A stretch of 64,000 nucleotides of DNA from Variovorax sp. HW608 (lineage in GTDB: Bacteria; Pseudomonadota; Gammaproteobacteria; Burkholderiales; Burkholderiaceae_C): NCBI RefSeq assembly GCF_900090195.1, contig NZ_LT607803.1, positions 4,180,229-4,244,228 of the forward strand, read 5' to 3'. A program made the position numbers and the translations under genes. Below are positions 25,893 to 33,896 of this stretch, in pieces. Each line of letters starts with the position of its first letter. Positions within the stretch are counted from its first letter, which is position 1. The notes under the pieces are model-generated. The model was not told the origin of the DNA. It worked only from the letters and a program-made list of their open reading frames with translations, and searched no databases.

Positions 25893-26804
25893 TCAGATCT
25901 GCAGGATGCGAAGCGGTGACGGGGCCGCCGGGAACTCGGGCGCGTCGAAGGCCTTGTCGCCATCGTCGTCGGCCACGCCCGTCGCCTTCAGACCCTTGAA
26001 GTCATACAGCGTTCCGTCCTGCAGATGCGAGGGCACCACGTTCTGCAGCGCGTTGAACATGTTCTCGATGCGGCCCGGGTACTTGCGCTCCCATTCGCGC
26101 AGCATCTCGCCGACCTGCTTGCGCTGCAGGTTCTCCTGGCTGCCGCAGAGCGTGCACGGGATGATCGGGAACTGCCGGTGCTGCGCCCAGCGCACCAGGT
26201 CCTTTTCAGGCACGTAGGCCAGCGGGCGGATCACCACGTGCCTGCCGTCGTCGCTCACCAGCTTGGGCGGCATCGACTTGAGCTTGCCGCCGAAGAACAT
26301 GTTGAGGAAGAAGGTCTGCAGCATGTCGTCGCGGTGATGGCCCAGCGCCACCTTGGTCGCGCCGAGTTCGTCCGCCACGCGGTAGAGGATGCCGCGGCGC
26401 AGCCGGCTGCACAGGCCGCAGGTGGTCTTGCCCTCGGGGATCACGCGCTTGACGATCGAGTAGGTGTCCTGCTCCTCGATGTGGAACGGGACACCCAGCG
26501 ACGTCAGGTAGCTCGGCAGCACCTCTTGCGGAAAGCCCGGCTGCTTCTGGTCGAGATTGACCGCGACGATGTCGAAGTGGATCGGCGCGCGGGCGCGCAG
26601 CTTGAGCAGGATGTCGAGCAGCCCGTAGCTGTCCTTGCCGCCCGAGACGCAGACCATGACCTTGTCGCCCGCTTCGATCATGTTGTAGTCGAAGATCGCG
26701 CGGCCCACTTCGCGGCACAGGCGCTTTTCGAGCTTGTGCGTCTCGCGTTCGATCTTCAGGCTGTTGGTGGACGAGGGCGGCTCGTCGATCCATACGGCAC
26801 TCAT
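25893..26804 (-). CDS. ttcA: tRNA 2-thiocytidine(32) synthetase
   Basis: An ATP- and iron-sulfur-dependent enzyme that thiolates cytidine 32 in some tRNAs. The 303-aa protein has the PP-loop [16 protein letters not shown] near residue 55 and the cluster-binding Cys pair in [15 protein letters not shown] near residue 133, with a further Cys in [16 protein letters not shown]. Other TtcA hallmarks are [17 protein letters not shown] and [12 protein letters not shown]. The start [11 protein letters not shown] at 26804 is just downstream of the folB stop (26808), so the two are probably co-transcribed. The C-terminal 25 residues are variable. Confidence 0.95.
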   Translation of the reverse strand: MSAVWIDEPPSSTNSLKIERETHKLEKRLCREVGRAIFDYNMIEAGDKVMVCVSGGKDSYGLLDILLKLRARAPIHFDIVAVNLDQKQPGFPQEVLPSYLTSLGVPFHIEEQDTYSIVKRVIPEGKTTCGLCSRLRRGILYRVADELGATKVALGHHRDDMLQTFFLNMFFGGKLKSMPPKLVSDDGRHVVIRPLAYVPEKDLVRWAQHRQFPIIPCTLCGSQENLQRKQVGEMLREWERKYPGRIENMFNALQNVVPSHLQDGTLYDFKGLKATGVADDDGDKAFDAPEFPAAPSPLRILQI

Positions 26805-26807
26805 GTC

Positions 26808-27197
26808 TTACTTGCTCCTGAATACTTCGACCCCGACCGCATCGCAGTCCGGGTACACGTCGGGTTTGGCGGTCGAGACGCGCGCGGCGTGCACCTTCGG
26901 GTGCGTCAGCACCTGCGTCAGGATGTCGTCGCACAGCGTTTCCTGCAAGTGGATGTGGCCCTTGCTCAGGCGCGCGGCGACGGTGCGGCGGATGAAGTCG
27001 TAGTCCACCACCTCGTCGAGCTCGTCCGCCTTGGGCGTCGACAGGTCCAGCGGCACGTAGAGGTCGACGTTGATGATCACGCGCTGCTCGGCGCGCTTCT
27101 CGAATTCGTGCACGCCGATGTTGATCCACACCTCGTAGTCGCGCAGGAACACGCGCCGGCAGGTGGTGAGCAGGGGGTCGATCGTGGCGTGGGTCAT
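26808..27197 (-). CDS. folB: Dihydroneopterin aldolase
   Basis: Converts 7,8-dihydroneopterin to 6-hydroxymethyl-7,8-dihydropterin and glycolaldehyde in folate synthesis. At 129 aa it has the FolB core: VFLRDYEVWINIGVHEFEKRAEQ, the catalytic Glu context RVIINVDLYV, VVDYDFIRRTVAARL and HLQETLCDDILTQVL, with a Lys in VSTAKPDVYPD. Its start overlaps the stop of the upstream SDR gene as ATGA (27194-27197), so the pair is coupled. The coupling supports a pterin role for that SDR. Confidence 0.94.
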   Translation of the reverse strand: MTHATIDPLLTTCRRVFLRDYEVWINIGVHEFEKRAEQRVIINVDLYVPLDLSTPKADELDEVVDYDFIRRTVAARLSKGHIHLQETLCDDILTQVLTHPKVHAARVSTAKPDVYPDCDAVGVEVFRSK

Positions 27198-27991
27198 GGC
27201 GGGGGGGCTTTCAGCAGTTCATCGACGACGAACATGATGTCGCGCGGCAGCGGCACGAGGTGCTGGCCGTTGTCGACAGAGAGGGTGGTGCCGGTCACGC
27301 TCGGCGTGTCGGCTAGGAAGACGCAGGCGCGGGCCACATCGGCGGGGTCGATGGGGCGGCGCATCAGGTTGGCATGCGAAGCCTTCTCGAAGTTGGCCCG
27401 GGTCTGCGGCCCGCTCGGATAGAGGATGCCCGGCGCGACGCCGCAGACGCGCACCGCGGGCGCGAGCGCCTGGGCCTGCAGCGCCACGGCGCGCTCCAGC
27501 GCCAGCTTGGACACCGTGTAGGAGAAATAGTCGGGGTTCAGGTTGAAGACCTTCTGGTCCAGCACGTGGATCGCCGAGCGGTCGATGCCGTCGCCTGCCT
27601 CGGCGCTCCCGGCCAGAAGCCGCGCGAAAGACAGCGGCGCGATCAGGTTCACGCCGAGCTGTCGCAAGGCGGCGTCGGCGTCGAAATCCAGCGCCGTGTC
27701 GGGCGCGAAGGCCGAGGCGTTGTTGACGATGCAGGCGAGCGGGCCATCGCCGGCGATCTGCCCGACCAGGGCGCGCCGGCTCTCCTCGCTGCCGATGTCG
27801 GCCTCGATCGGCGTGGCGTCGTGGCCTTCATCGAGAAGCCGGGCGCACAATGCCAGCGCCTCGGCGCGCGATGCGCGGTACTGGCACCACACCCGCCAGC
27901 CCGCGCGCGCGAAAGCCTCGCAGACCGCGGCGCCGAGCCTCTGGCCGCCGCCGGTCACGAGCACGCTGTGGCGTGGGGACGTTGGAGCCAT
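27194..27991 (-). CDS. Short-chain dehydrogenase, pteridine-reductase/FolM-like
   Basis: A 265-aa SDR. The N-terminal nucleotide-binding motif is VLVTGGGQRLGAAVCEAF; the Gly-x-x-x-Arg-x-Gly form (GGGQRLG) is characteristic of NADPH-dependent pteridine reductases (PTR1/FolM) rather than the usual TGxxxGxG. NNASAFAPD follows, and the catalytic Tyr and Lys are in YFSYTVSKLALERA. Overlap with folB and the motif together suggest reduction of dihydromonapterin or dihydropterins, but the substrate is inferred. The start at 27991 is only 17 bases from the divergent methyltransferase gene, so the two promoters must overlap each other or the coding regions. Confidence 0.88.
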   Translation of the reverse strand: MAPTSPRHSVLVTGGGQRLGAAVCEAFARAGWRVWCQYRASRAEALALCARLLDEGHDATPIEADIGSEESRRALVGQIAGDGPLACIVNNASAFAPDTALDFDADAALRQLGVNLIAPLSFARLLAGSAEAGDGIDRSAIHVLDQKVFNLNPDYFSYTVSKLALERAVALQAQALAPAVRVCGVAPGILYPSGPQTRANFEKASHANLMRRPIDPADVARACVFLADTPSVTGTTLSVDNGQHLVPLPRDIMFVVDELLKAPPP

Positions 27992-28008
27992 CCTGATAGA
28001 TTTCCTGT

Positions 28009-29106
28009 ATGAACCTGGAGCAAGGCGCGCAACGCGCCAACCCTTTGACCCGGATTATCGATGCCGCGCTGCAACGCGACGGCGGCTGGCTGCCTTTCGA
28101 CCGCTTCATGGCACTGGCTTTGTACGCACCGGGACTGGGCTACTACGCCAACGCGAGCCGCAAGTTCGGCCGCATGCCGTCGTCGGGCAGCGACTTCGTG
28201 ACCGCGCCTGAACTGACGCCGCTGTTCGGCCGCGCACTCGCGGTGCAGGTGGCCGAGGCGCTGGAAAAGACCGGCACCGGCGAGGTCTGGGAATTCGGCG
28301 CCGGCTCCGGCGCGCTGGCGCTGCAACTGCTCGATGCGCTCGGCGAGCGTGTGGTGCGCTACCGCATCGTCGACCTCTCCGGCACCTTGCGGGAGCGCCA
28401 GCAGCAGACCCTGGCAAGGCATGCGGCCAAGGTCGAATGGCTGTCCGAGCTGCCCGAATCCATGAACGGCGTCGTCGTCGGCAACGAAGTGCTCGATGCG
28501 ATGCCGGTGCAACTGCTCGCGCGCTCGGGCGGCCGGTGGTTCGAGCGCGGCGTGGTCGCGCACGGCGACGGCTTCGCGTGGAGCGACCGCCCGACCGAGT
28601 TGCGCCCGCCGGTCGAGATCGAAGGCGAGCACGACTACCTCACCGAAATCCATCCGCAGGCGGAGGCCTTCATCGCCACGCTGGCCGACCGCCTCGGGCG
28701 CGGCGCCGCCTTCTTCTTCGACTACGGCTTTCCGGAATCGGAGTACTACCACCCGCAGCGCCACATGGGCACCGTGATGTGCCACCGCGGCCACCAGGCC
28801 GATGGCGATCCGCTCTCGGACGTGGGCGAGAAGGACATCACCGCCCACGTCAATTTCACCGGCATCGCGCTCGCGGGCCAGAACGCGGGGCTCGAAGTGC
28901 TCGGCTACTGCAACCAGGCGAGGTTCCTGCTGAACGCCGGCATCCTGCCGATGATGGAGGAGGCCTCGCTCGCCGAGCGCAGCATGGCCGCGCGGCTCGT
29001 CCACGAGCACGAGATGGGCGAACTCTTCAAGGTCGTCGGCTTCGCGGCTGGCGAGGCGTGGGACGCGATCGGTTTCACGCAGGGCGACCGCAGCCACACG
29101 CTGTGA
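28009..29106 (+). CDS. SAM-dependent methyltransferase, MidA/NDUFAF7 family
   Basis: A 365-aa protein of the MidA family (DUF185). The family signature near the start is PFDRFMALALYAPGLGYY, followed by FVTAPELTPLFGRALAVQV, the SAM-binding VWEFGAGSGALALQLLDAL, VVVGNEVLDAMPVQLL and AAFFFDYGFPESEYYHPQR. The eukaryotic homologue NDUFAF7 methylates an Arg of a complex I subunit; the bacterial target is not established. It is transcribed divergently from the SDR/folB/ttcA genes with a 17-base gap between starts. The length matches the family. Confidence 0.92.
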   Translation: MNLEQGAQRANPLTRIIDAALQRDGGWLPFDRFMALALYAPGLGYYANASRKFGRMPSSGSDFVTAPELTPLFGRALAVQVAEALEKTGTGEVWEFGAGSGALALQLLDALGERVVRYRIVDLSGTLRERQQQTLARHAAKVEWLSELPESMNGVVVGNEVLDAMPVQLLARSGGRWFERGVVAHGDGFAWSDRPTELRPPVEIEGEHDYLTEIHPQAEAFIATLADRLGRGAAFFFDYGFPESEYYHPQRHMGTVMCHRGHQADGDPLSDVGEKDITAHVNFTGIALAGQNAGLEVLGYCNQARFLLNAGILPMMEEASLAERSMAARLVHEHEMGELFKVVGFAAGEAWDAIGFTQGDRSHTL

Positions 29107-29130
29107 AGCGAATTGCCATTTCGCATCTCT

Positions 29131-29643
29131 TTATTTCGCTTCCTTCGGAATTGCTGCAGACAGGATTTGCGCGGCAGATTGATTGTCCGAGAATTGAAGG
29201 GCCAGTCGCGGCTTGCCGTTTACGAAGATCGACAAATAATCGCCCGCGACCCTGTCTACGAAGAGGCGGCCGCCAGCCTTCGAGTCGAACCAGCCGGAAC
29301 GAAAACCGGGCAATCCGACTCCATTCACCCGCATGCCCACAAGATCGGATGGCGACCCCGGAACCACCGTGCTGATGCTGCTGATGTTGGTCAACGGAAT
29401 TGACGTGGAGTAAAAAGTCGATTTGACGATCACCTCGTCGTCACGGATGGCTACGCTGCGGTTTTTCATCGAGCCGCCAATGACAGCAAGAGTAAGCACT
29501 CCGATGGCAAAGATCCACCAGAAGCCCGCTCGATTTGCCGTGCCGGCTTCGCGCGCAAGAACCGCGCCGACAACTATCGGGCCAATTGCCACTATTGCAA
29601 ACAAGATCGCGAAAGATTTGAGGCCTATCGTTTGAAGTTGCAT
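29131..29643 (-). CDS. Hypothetical membrane protein with PH-like cytoplasmic domain
   Basis: A 170-aa protein, not assigned to a named family. Two membrane helices open it (SFAILFAIVAIGPIVVGAVL and AGFWWIFAIGVLTLAVIGG). A beta-rich domain follows (VAIRDDEVIVKSTFYSTSIP, LTNISSISTVVPGS), reminiscent of bacterial PH-domain membrane proteins. The codons are visibly more AT-rich than the neighbours, and the flanks (29107-29130 and 29644-29862) are also AT-rich, which suggests later acquisition. The gene converges on the methyltransferase. No adjacent gene hints at its role. Confidence 0.7.
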   Translation of the reverse strand: MQLQTIGLKSFAILFAIVAIGPIVVGAVLAREAGTANRAGFWWIFAIGVLTLAVIGGSMKNRSVAIRDDEVIVKSTFYSTSIPLTNISSISTVVPGSPSDLVGMRVNGVGLPGFRSGWFDSKAGGRLFVDRVAGDYLSIFVNGKPRLALQFSDNQSAAQILSAAIPKEAK

Positions 29644-29862
29644 ATTGCGTCGTCTTTTTGTCGAGGGCTGCCGCCCACAAGCATCCGCTTGCCGAGCAAT
29701 TCCCGTTGAACGGTAATGGGCAGATCAAGTCATGACAATGGTCGGCACGGGATAATCAAATGAGATAGGTGAAAACACCGGTGCAATCGGTCTCGTTGGC
29801 TTTATTTCTTTGACATATGAAGTAGAGTGTCATCACTCTTGAGATCTTCCAAGGTGGTTCGA

Positions 29863-30762
29863 ATGACAGCAGCCCTCTCCCCCGAAGCCACCACGCGCGA
29901 TGCACCGCCGCAGCCCTTCGACATCCGCCCCTTCGACGCCCCCGTGGGCGCCGAGGTCGTCGGGCTCGACATCTCGAAGCCCATCAACGACGCCGACTTC
30001 GCGCGCATCCACCGCGCCCATCTCGACCACCATGTGCTCGTCTTCCGCGACCAGCAGGTCTCGCCCGCGGACCACATCGCGTTCAGCCGCCGCTTCGGTC
30101 CGCTCGAAATCCATGTGCTGCACCAGTTCCATCTCGAGGGCTATCCGGAGATCCTGATCGTTTCCAACATCAAGGAGAACGGCGAGCCCATCGGCCTCGG
30201 AGATGCGGGAGCCTACTGGCATTCGGACATCTCGTACAAGGAAAAGCCCAGCCTCGGCTCCCTGCTGCACGCGCAGGAGCTGCCGGGCGAGGGCGGCGAC
30301 ACGCTCTTCGCCGACCAGCATCTCGCTTGGGAGGCGCTCAGCCCCGAGATGCAGGCGCGCATCCTGCCGCTGAGGGCCGAGCACAGCTACCTCGCCAAAT
30401 ACGAAGAGCTGCGCGCCAAGAATCCGTGGCGCCCCAAGCTGTCGCAGGCGCAGATCGACGAGGTCGCGCCGGCCGTGCAGCCCGTGGTGCGCACGCATCC
30501 GGAGACCGGCCGCAAGGCGCTGTTCGTCAGCGAGCACTTCACGACCCGGATCGTCGGGCTGCCCAAGGAGGAAAGCGACGCGCTGCTGGCCGAACTCTTC
30601 GCGCACAGCGTCAGGCCCGAGTTCGTCTACCGGCACCACTGGGCGCCGCACGATCTGGTCTTCTGGGACAACCGGTCGTTGATGCACCTCGCCGCCGGCA
30701 CACCCGACAGCGAGCGGCGCAAGCTCTATCGCACCACGGTCGAAGGCGACGTGCCCTTCTGA
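29863..30762 (+). CDS. TauD/TfdA family alpha-ketoglutarate-dependent dioxygenase
   Basis: A non-haem Fe(II)/2-oxoglutarate dioxygenase of 299 aa. Iron ligands: the HxD pair in GAYWHSDISY and the distal His in NRSLMHLAAG. The 2-oxoglutarate-binding Arg is in RRKLYRTTVEGD. Start ATG at 29863 has AAGGTGG six bases upstream; an earlier ATG at 29827 would add 12 residues without a ribosome-binding site. TauD relatives hydroxylate taurine, sulfonates, 2,4-D or similar acids. No sulfonate transporter is adjacent, so the substrate is open. The upstream 220 bases are AT-rich and probably contain the promoter. Confidence 0.92.
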   Translation: MTAALSPEATTRDAPPQPFDIRPFDAPVGAEVVGLDISKPINDADFARIHRAHLDHHVLVFRDQQVSPADHIAFSRRFGPLEIHVLHQFHLEGYPEILIVSNIKENGEPIGLGDAGAYWHSDISYKEKPSLGSLLHAQELPGEGGDTLFADQHLAWEALSPEMQARILPLRAEHSYLAKYEELRAKNPWRPKLSQAQIDEVAPAVQPVVRTHPETGRKALFVSEHFTTRIVGLPKEESDALLAELFAHSVRPEFVYRHHWAPHDLVFWDNRSLMHLAAGTPDSERRKLYRTTVEGDVPF

Positions 30763-30818
30763 GCTTGCGGGTCCTGCGGCTCAGGTCTAATCGGGCTTCC
30801 TTCTGCCGAAAAAGCCCC

Positions 30819-31601
30819 ATGAGTTCCACCTTCACGCCCGAAGACGATCTGCGCGTCGCCCACGCACTGGCGGATGCGGCGGCCGCGCATTCGATGCGCC
30901 TCTTTCGCACGCCGCTCGACATCATCGCCAAGGCCGACGAGAGCCCGGTCACCCGGGCCGATCGCGAGGCCGAGCAGGCCATGCGCGACATCCTCGGCGC
31001 GCAGCGGCCGGCGGATGGCATCTTCGGCGAGGAGCATGGCCTCACGCGCCTCGAAGCCGAGCGCGTCTGGGTGCTCGACCCGATCGACGGCACCCGCAGC
31101 TTCATCACCGGCTCGCCGCTCTGGGGCACGCTGATCGCGCTGGTGCGTGGCGGCCGCGTCGAGCTGGGCATGGTCGACATGCCGGTGCTCGGCGAGCGCT
31201 GGATCGGGCAGCCCGGCATCGGCGCCGAGCGCAACGGGCAGGCGGTGCGCGTGCGCGACTGCACCGCAATCGCCGACGCCCGCATCGTCACCACCTCGCC
31301 CGACATCTTCAACGCCGCCGACTGGCAGGCCTTCGACCGCCTGAGCCGCAAGTGCGCGATGCGGCGCTTCGGCGGCGACTGCTACGGCTACGCGCAACTC
31401 GCGGGCGGCACCATCGATCTGGTCGTCGAGACCGGCCTGCAACCCTACGACTACCTCGGCCCCACCGGCCTCATCGAGGCCGCCGGCGGCATCGTCACCG
31501 ACTGGGAAGGGCGCCCGCTCGGCCTGCAATCCGACGGCCGCGTGGTCGCCGCCGCGACGCGCGAACTCCACCGACAGGCGCTCTCGCTTCTCGCGCCCTA
31601 A
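30819..31601 (+). CDS. Inositol-monophosphatase family phosphatase (HisN-like)
   Basis: A 260-aa Mg-dependent phosphatase of the inositol monophosphatase superfamily. Metal-binding motifs are IFGEEHGLTR (the GEE motif) and VWVLDPIDGTRSFITG (the DPIDGT motif). The second signature is YDYLGPTGLIEAAGGIVTDWEG. The closest functional type is the HisN histidinol-phosphate phosphatase, which shares the DPIDGTRSFITGxPLWGTLIAL form; this is family-level inference. It starts 56 bases after the dioxygenase stop and is followed 9 bases later by a small membrane protein gene. Confidence 0.88.
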   Translation: MSSTFTPEDDLRVAHALADAAAAHSMRLFRTPLDIIAKADESPVTRADREAEQAMRDILGAQRPADGIFGEEHGLTRLEAERVWVLDPIDGTRSFITGSPLWGTLIALVRGGRVELGMVDMPVLGERWIGQPGIGAERNGQAVRVRDCTAIADARIVTTSPDIFNAADWQAFDRLSRKCAMRRFGGDCYGYAQLAGGTIDLVVETGLQPYDYLGPTGLIEAAGGIVTDWEGRPLGLQSDGRVVAAATRELHRQALSLLAP

Positions 31602-31610
31602 ACTGCAACC

Positions 31611-31805
31611 ATGATTCGCTGGCTGATCGTCGTCGTCCTTGCGCTGGTGCTGATGAGCGGGCTCACCGAGTGGCTCAAGCGCTTCGGCTTCGGGCGGCTG
31701 CCCGGCGATTTCGAGTTCCGTGCGTTCGGGCGCGAGTGGCGGCTGCCGATCGCGAGCACGGTGGTCCTCAGCATGATCGCGGCCCTGGTCGCACGATGGA
31801 TTTGA
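31611..31805 (+). CDS. DUF2905 family small membrane protein
   Basis: A 64-aa protein with two membrane helices (MIRWLIVVVLALVLMSGL and STVVLSMIAALVARWI) around a short polar loop with LPGDFEFRAFGREWRLP, matching the DUF2905 family, whose hallmark is an LPGD motif between two helices. Function is unknown. It begins 9 bases after the HisN-like gene, so it is probably co-transcribed with it. A block of interspersed repeats starts directly after its stop. Confidence 0.85.
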   Translation: MIRWLIVVVLALVLMSGLTEWLKRFGFGRLPGDFEFRAFGREWRLPIASTVVLSMIAALVARWI

Positions 31806-31809
31806 ATCG

Positions 31810-31895
31810 ATGAGCGCAGCGCAGGGCCGCCCCAAGCAAGCTCGCGCCCCCTCGGGGGGCAGCGAGGACACGAAGTGCCGAGCGTGGGGGCGCGC
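31810..31895. repeat. Interspersed repeat, family 2, copy D1
   Basis: About 86 bases running from GAGCGCAGCGCAGGGCCGCC through a CCCCCTCGGGGGG hairpin and GCAGCGAGGACACGAAGTGC to GAGCGTGGGGG. It is tandem with a longer copy (31896-32065), and an inverted copy precedes otsA (49032-49113). The function is unknown. Confidence 0.8.
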
Positions 31896-32065
31896 ATGAG
31901 CGCAGCGCAGGGCCGCCCCAAGCAAGCTCGGCCTTGCAGGCCGCGCCGCTGCGAGACGCAGCGTCTCTTCATGCCGTCCAAGTCTGCCCGTGCAGACTTG
32001 GAGCCGCGGCATTCAGCCCCCTCGGGGGGCAGCGAGGACACGAAGTGCCGAGCGTGGGGGCACTC
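31896..32065. repeat. Interspersed repeat, family 2, copy D2 with a hairpin-rich insertion
   Basis: Same ends as copy D1, but with roughly 85 extra bases in the middle. The insertion holds three consecutive inverted repeats: 31930-31942 (GGCCT/AGGCC), 31953-31967 (GAGACGC/GCGTCTC) and 31978-32001 (10-bp perfect stem CCAAGTCTGC/GCAGACTTGG with a CCGT loop). The repeat ends at the GTG start codon of the ROK gene, so this transcript's leader is made of repeat. Confidence 0.75.
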
Positions 32066-32992
32066 GTGAAAGCCTGCGTCGACCTCGGCGGAACCAAGGT
32101 GGCGGTGAGCCTCGCCGCCAACAGCACCTCCCCGCTCATCGGCCGCCGCAGCGAGCCGACCGCCAAGACCGGCGACAACGATGCGGTCGCGGTGCAGATC
32201 ATTCGCCTCATCGACCAGATCTGCGCCGAGCAGGGCATCGATGCCGGCAGCATCGACCGCGTCGGCGTCTCTTCCGCCGGGCCGTTCGAACTGCATGACG
32301 GGATGGTCGAACTGGCCACGCCCAACATCTGCGGCGGCATCGCCGGCCCCGCGCGCGGATTGCCCAATCAATGGATGACCGCGCTGCTCGAAGCGCCCCT
32401 CTGCAAGCGCTTCGCGCAGGTGCGCGTCGAGAACGATGCGGTCGCCGCGCTCGAAGCCGAGCGCCGCTGGGGTGCGCTGAAGGGCTTCGACCATTGCGCC
32501 TACGTCACCTGGAGCACCGGCGTCGGCGTCGGCCTTTGCGTCGAGGGGCTCGTGCTTCGCGGCAAGAACGGCAACGCCGGCCACGCGGGCCACAGCTTCG
32601 TCTCGGACGACGACAACAACGCGCTGTGCGGCTGCGGCAACCACGGCGACGTTGAAGCGCTCGCGGCCGGCAACGGCATTGCGCGGCGCTTCGGCGAGCC
32701 CGCGGCCGATCTCTTCGCGCGCGCTGCGCGCGGCGAGCCGCCGGCGCTCGCCACCACCGACGGGCTGTGCCGCGTGATGGGGCGCATGCTCTACAACCTC
32801 ATCGCCACGCTCGACCTGCAGCGCATCAGCCTCGGCGGCAGCGTGTTCTGGAACAACCGCGACTTCCTGCTGCCGCGTCTGCAGGCGCAGATCGACGGCA
32901 AGCTCGAAGCGCTGACCCGCGGCGCGCTGCTGGTGCCGGCCGGCCTGGGCGACAAGGTGGGGGACTACGGCGCGCTGGCGCTGGTGGATTGA
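32066..32992 (+). CDS. ROK family sugar kinase/regulator
   Basis: A 308-aa ROK protein, probably a sugar kinase because no N-terminal helix-turn-helix is present. The phosphate loop is VDLGGTKVAVSLA, followed by VRVENDAVAALEAERRWG, TWSTGVGVGLCVEG and GHAGHSFV. The zinc motif is CGCGNHGDVEALAAG, where the third Cys of the usual CxCGxxGCxE is Asp. The start is GTG at 32066, directly after an interspersed repeat; all upstream in-frame sequence is repeat-derived and was excluded. The last 37 bases are duplicated downstream at 33441-33477. Substrate is unknown. Confidence 0.88.
   Translation: MKACVDLGGTKVAVSLAANSTSPLIGRRSEPTAKTGDNDAVAVQIIRLIDQICAEQGIDAGSIDRVGVSSAGPFELHDGMVELATPNICGGIAGPARGLPNQWMTALLEAPLCKRFAQVRVENDAVAALEAERRWGALKGFDHCAYVTWSTGVGVGLCVEGLVLRGKNGNAGHAGHSFVSDDDNNALCGCGNHGDVEALAAGNGIARRFGEPAADLFARAARGEPPALATTDGLCRVMGRMLYNLIATLDLQRISLGGSVFWNNRDFLLPRLQAQIDGKLEALTRGALLVPAGLGDKVGDYGALALVD
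32956..32992 (+). repeat. 37-bp direct repeat, left copy (3' end of the ROK gene)
   Basis: Codes for the last residues of the ROK protein (VGDYGALALVD and stop). It matches 33441-33477 at 36 of 37 positions. The two copies bracket the VOC gene. Confidence 0.9.
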
Positions 32993-33011
32993 ATTTAGGG
33001 GAGCCCGATTC

Positions 33012-33440
33012 ATGGAAACGCAGGAACTGCACCGAGGACGCCTGATCGACCACATCCAACTCGTGGTGCGCGATCTCGCCGCGAGCCGATCGTTCTACGA
33101 GGCGGCTTTCGAAGCGCTGAAGATTCCGCTCGGGGGCACCGGCAAGGGCTATTTCTGGACCGACGAGCTCGTCGTCTCCACGGCCGACAGTGAGGAGTCG
33201 CAAGGCAAGCTGACCGGGCGGCATCACCTGGCTTTCCAGGCGCAGGACCGGGCGATGGTCGACGCCTTCTACAAGGCCGTGCTCGCGAACGGCGGCACCG
33301 ACAACGGCGTGCCCGGCGAGCGGCCCTACCACCCGGGCTACTACGCGTGCTTCGTGCTGGACCCCGACGGCAACAACATCGAGGCGGTGTTCCACGGCGA
33401 GGCTCAGCGCAGCGCGACGTCGGTCAAGATCACGTTCTGA
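33012..33440 (+). CDS. VOC (glyoxalase/bleomycin resistance) family protein
   Basis: A 142-aa single-domain vicinal-oxygen-chelate protein. It has paired beta-alpha-beta-beta-beta modules: IDHIQLVVRDLAASRSFYEAAF near the start (metal His in DHI), RHHLAFQAQDRAMVDAFYKAV in the middle and YYACFVLDPDGNNIEAVFHG at the end, with Glu as a likely metal ligand. Such proteins include glyoxalases, dioxygenases and resistance proteins; the reaction cannot be assigned. The gene lies between two near-identical 37-base copies of the ROK gene's 3' end, which suggests it was inserted there. It begins 19 bases after the ROK stop. Confidence 0.88.
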   Translation: METQELHRGRLIDHIQLVVRDLAASRSFYEAAFEALKIPLGGTGKGYFWTDELVVSTADSEESQGKLTGRHHLAFQAQDRAMVDAFYKAVLANGGTDNGVPGERPYHPGYYACFVLDPDGNNIEAVFHGEAQRSATSVKITF

Positions 33441-33477
33441 GGTGGGCGACTACGGCGCGCTGGCGCTGGTGGATTGA
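33441..33477 (+). repeat. 37-bp direct repeat, right copy (orphan ROK gene end)
   Basis: A detached copy of the ROK 3' end, including its stop codon, starting directly after the VOC gene stop. It is not part of any open gene. The single difference from the left copy is G to C at the seventh base. Confidence 0.9.
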
Positions 33478-33511
33478 CCCCACCCGAGCCTGCCCGGTTG
33501 CCGCGCCGGGA

Positions 33512-33754
33512 TCAGCAGTTGTGCAGATGCCCGCCATGCAGCGCGACGTGCCGCACGTAGTTGCGCCACGCTTCCTGCGCGGCACGGGCGCTGGCCTTCG
33601 CGGTCTCGATGGCCTGGTCGGGCGCTACGGCGCCGTCCTCCTTCAGAAACACCCTGAACGCCTCGTCGGCCTCACGCTTCGCGCGCCGGGCCAACGCGTC
33701 CGCCCTCGTCGCCTCTGCCCTGAGCCGGGCGGCGTCGTCATTGAACGTTTCCAT
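33512..33754 (-). CDS. Small hypothetical helical protein
   Basis: An 80-aa protein starting METFNDDAARLRAEATRADA. It is rich in Ala, Arg and Glu throughout and predicted to be almost entirely alpha-helical or coiled coil, with a His-rich end (ALHGGHLHN then Cys). It has no signal peptide or membrane segment. A GGGGG run sits just upstream of the ATG at 33754; frames further upstream lack ribosome-binding sites. I do not recognise it. It is on the opposite strand from the ROK/VOC genes and converges on them. Confidence 0.6.
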   Translation of the reverse strand: METFNDDAARLRAEATRADALARRAKREADEAFRVFLKEDGAVAPDQAIETAKASARAAQEAWRNYVRHVALHGGHLHNC

Positions 33755-33896
33755 AAAACCCCCTAGATGCACGGATGTACGAATTAGGTACTCATCTGGT
33801 GCGGCCCAGTGTAGGACTGTTGCCAAATGTGAGAAGTCCCCTGAAGGTGTAGGCGAGACGAAATACTGCATGCGCATACAGCACGCGGCAGCGACT

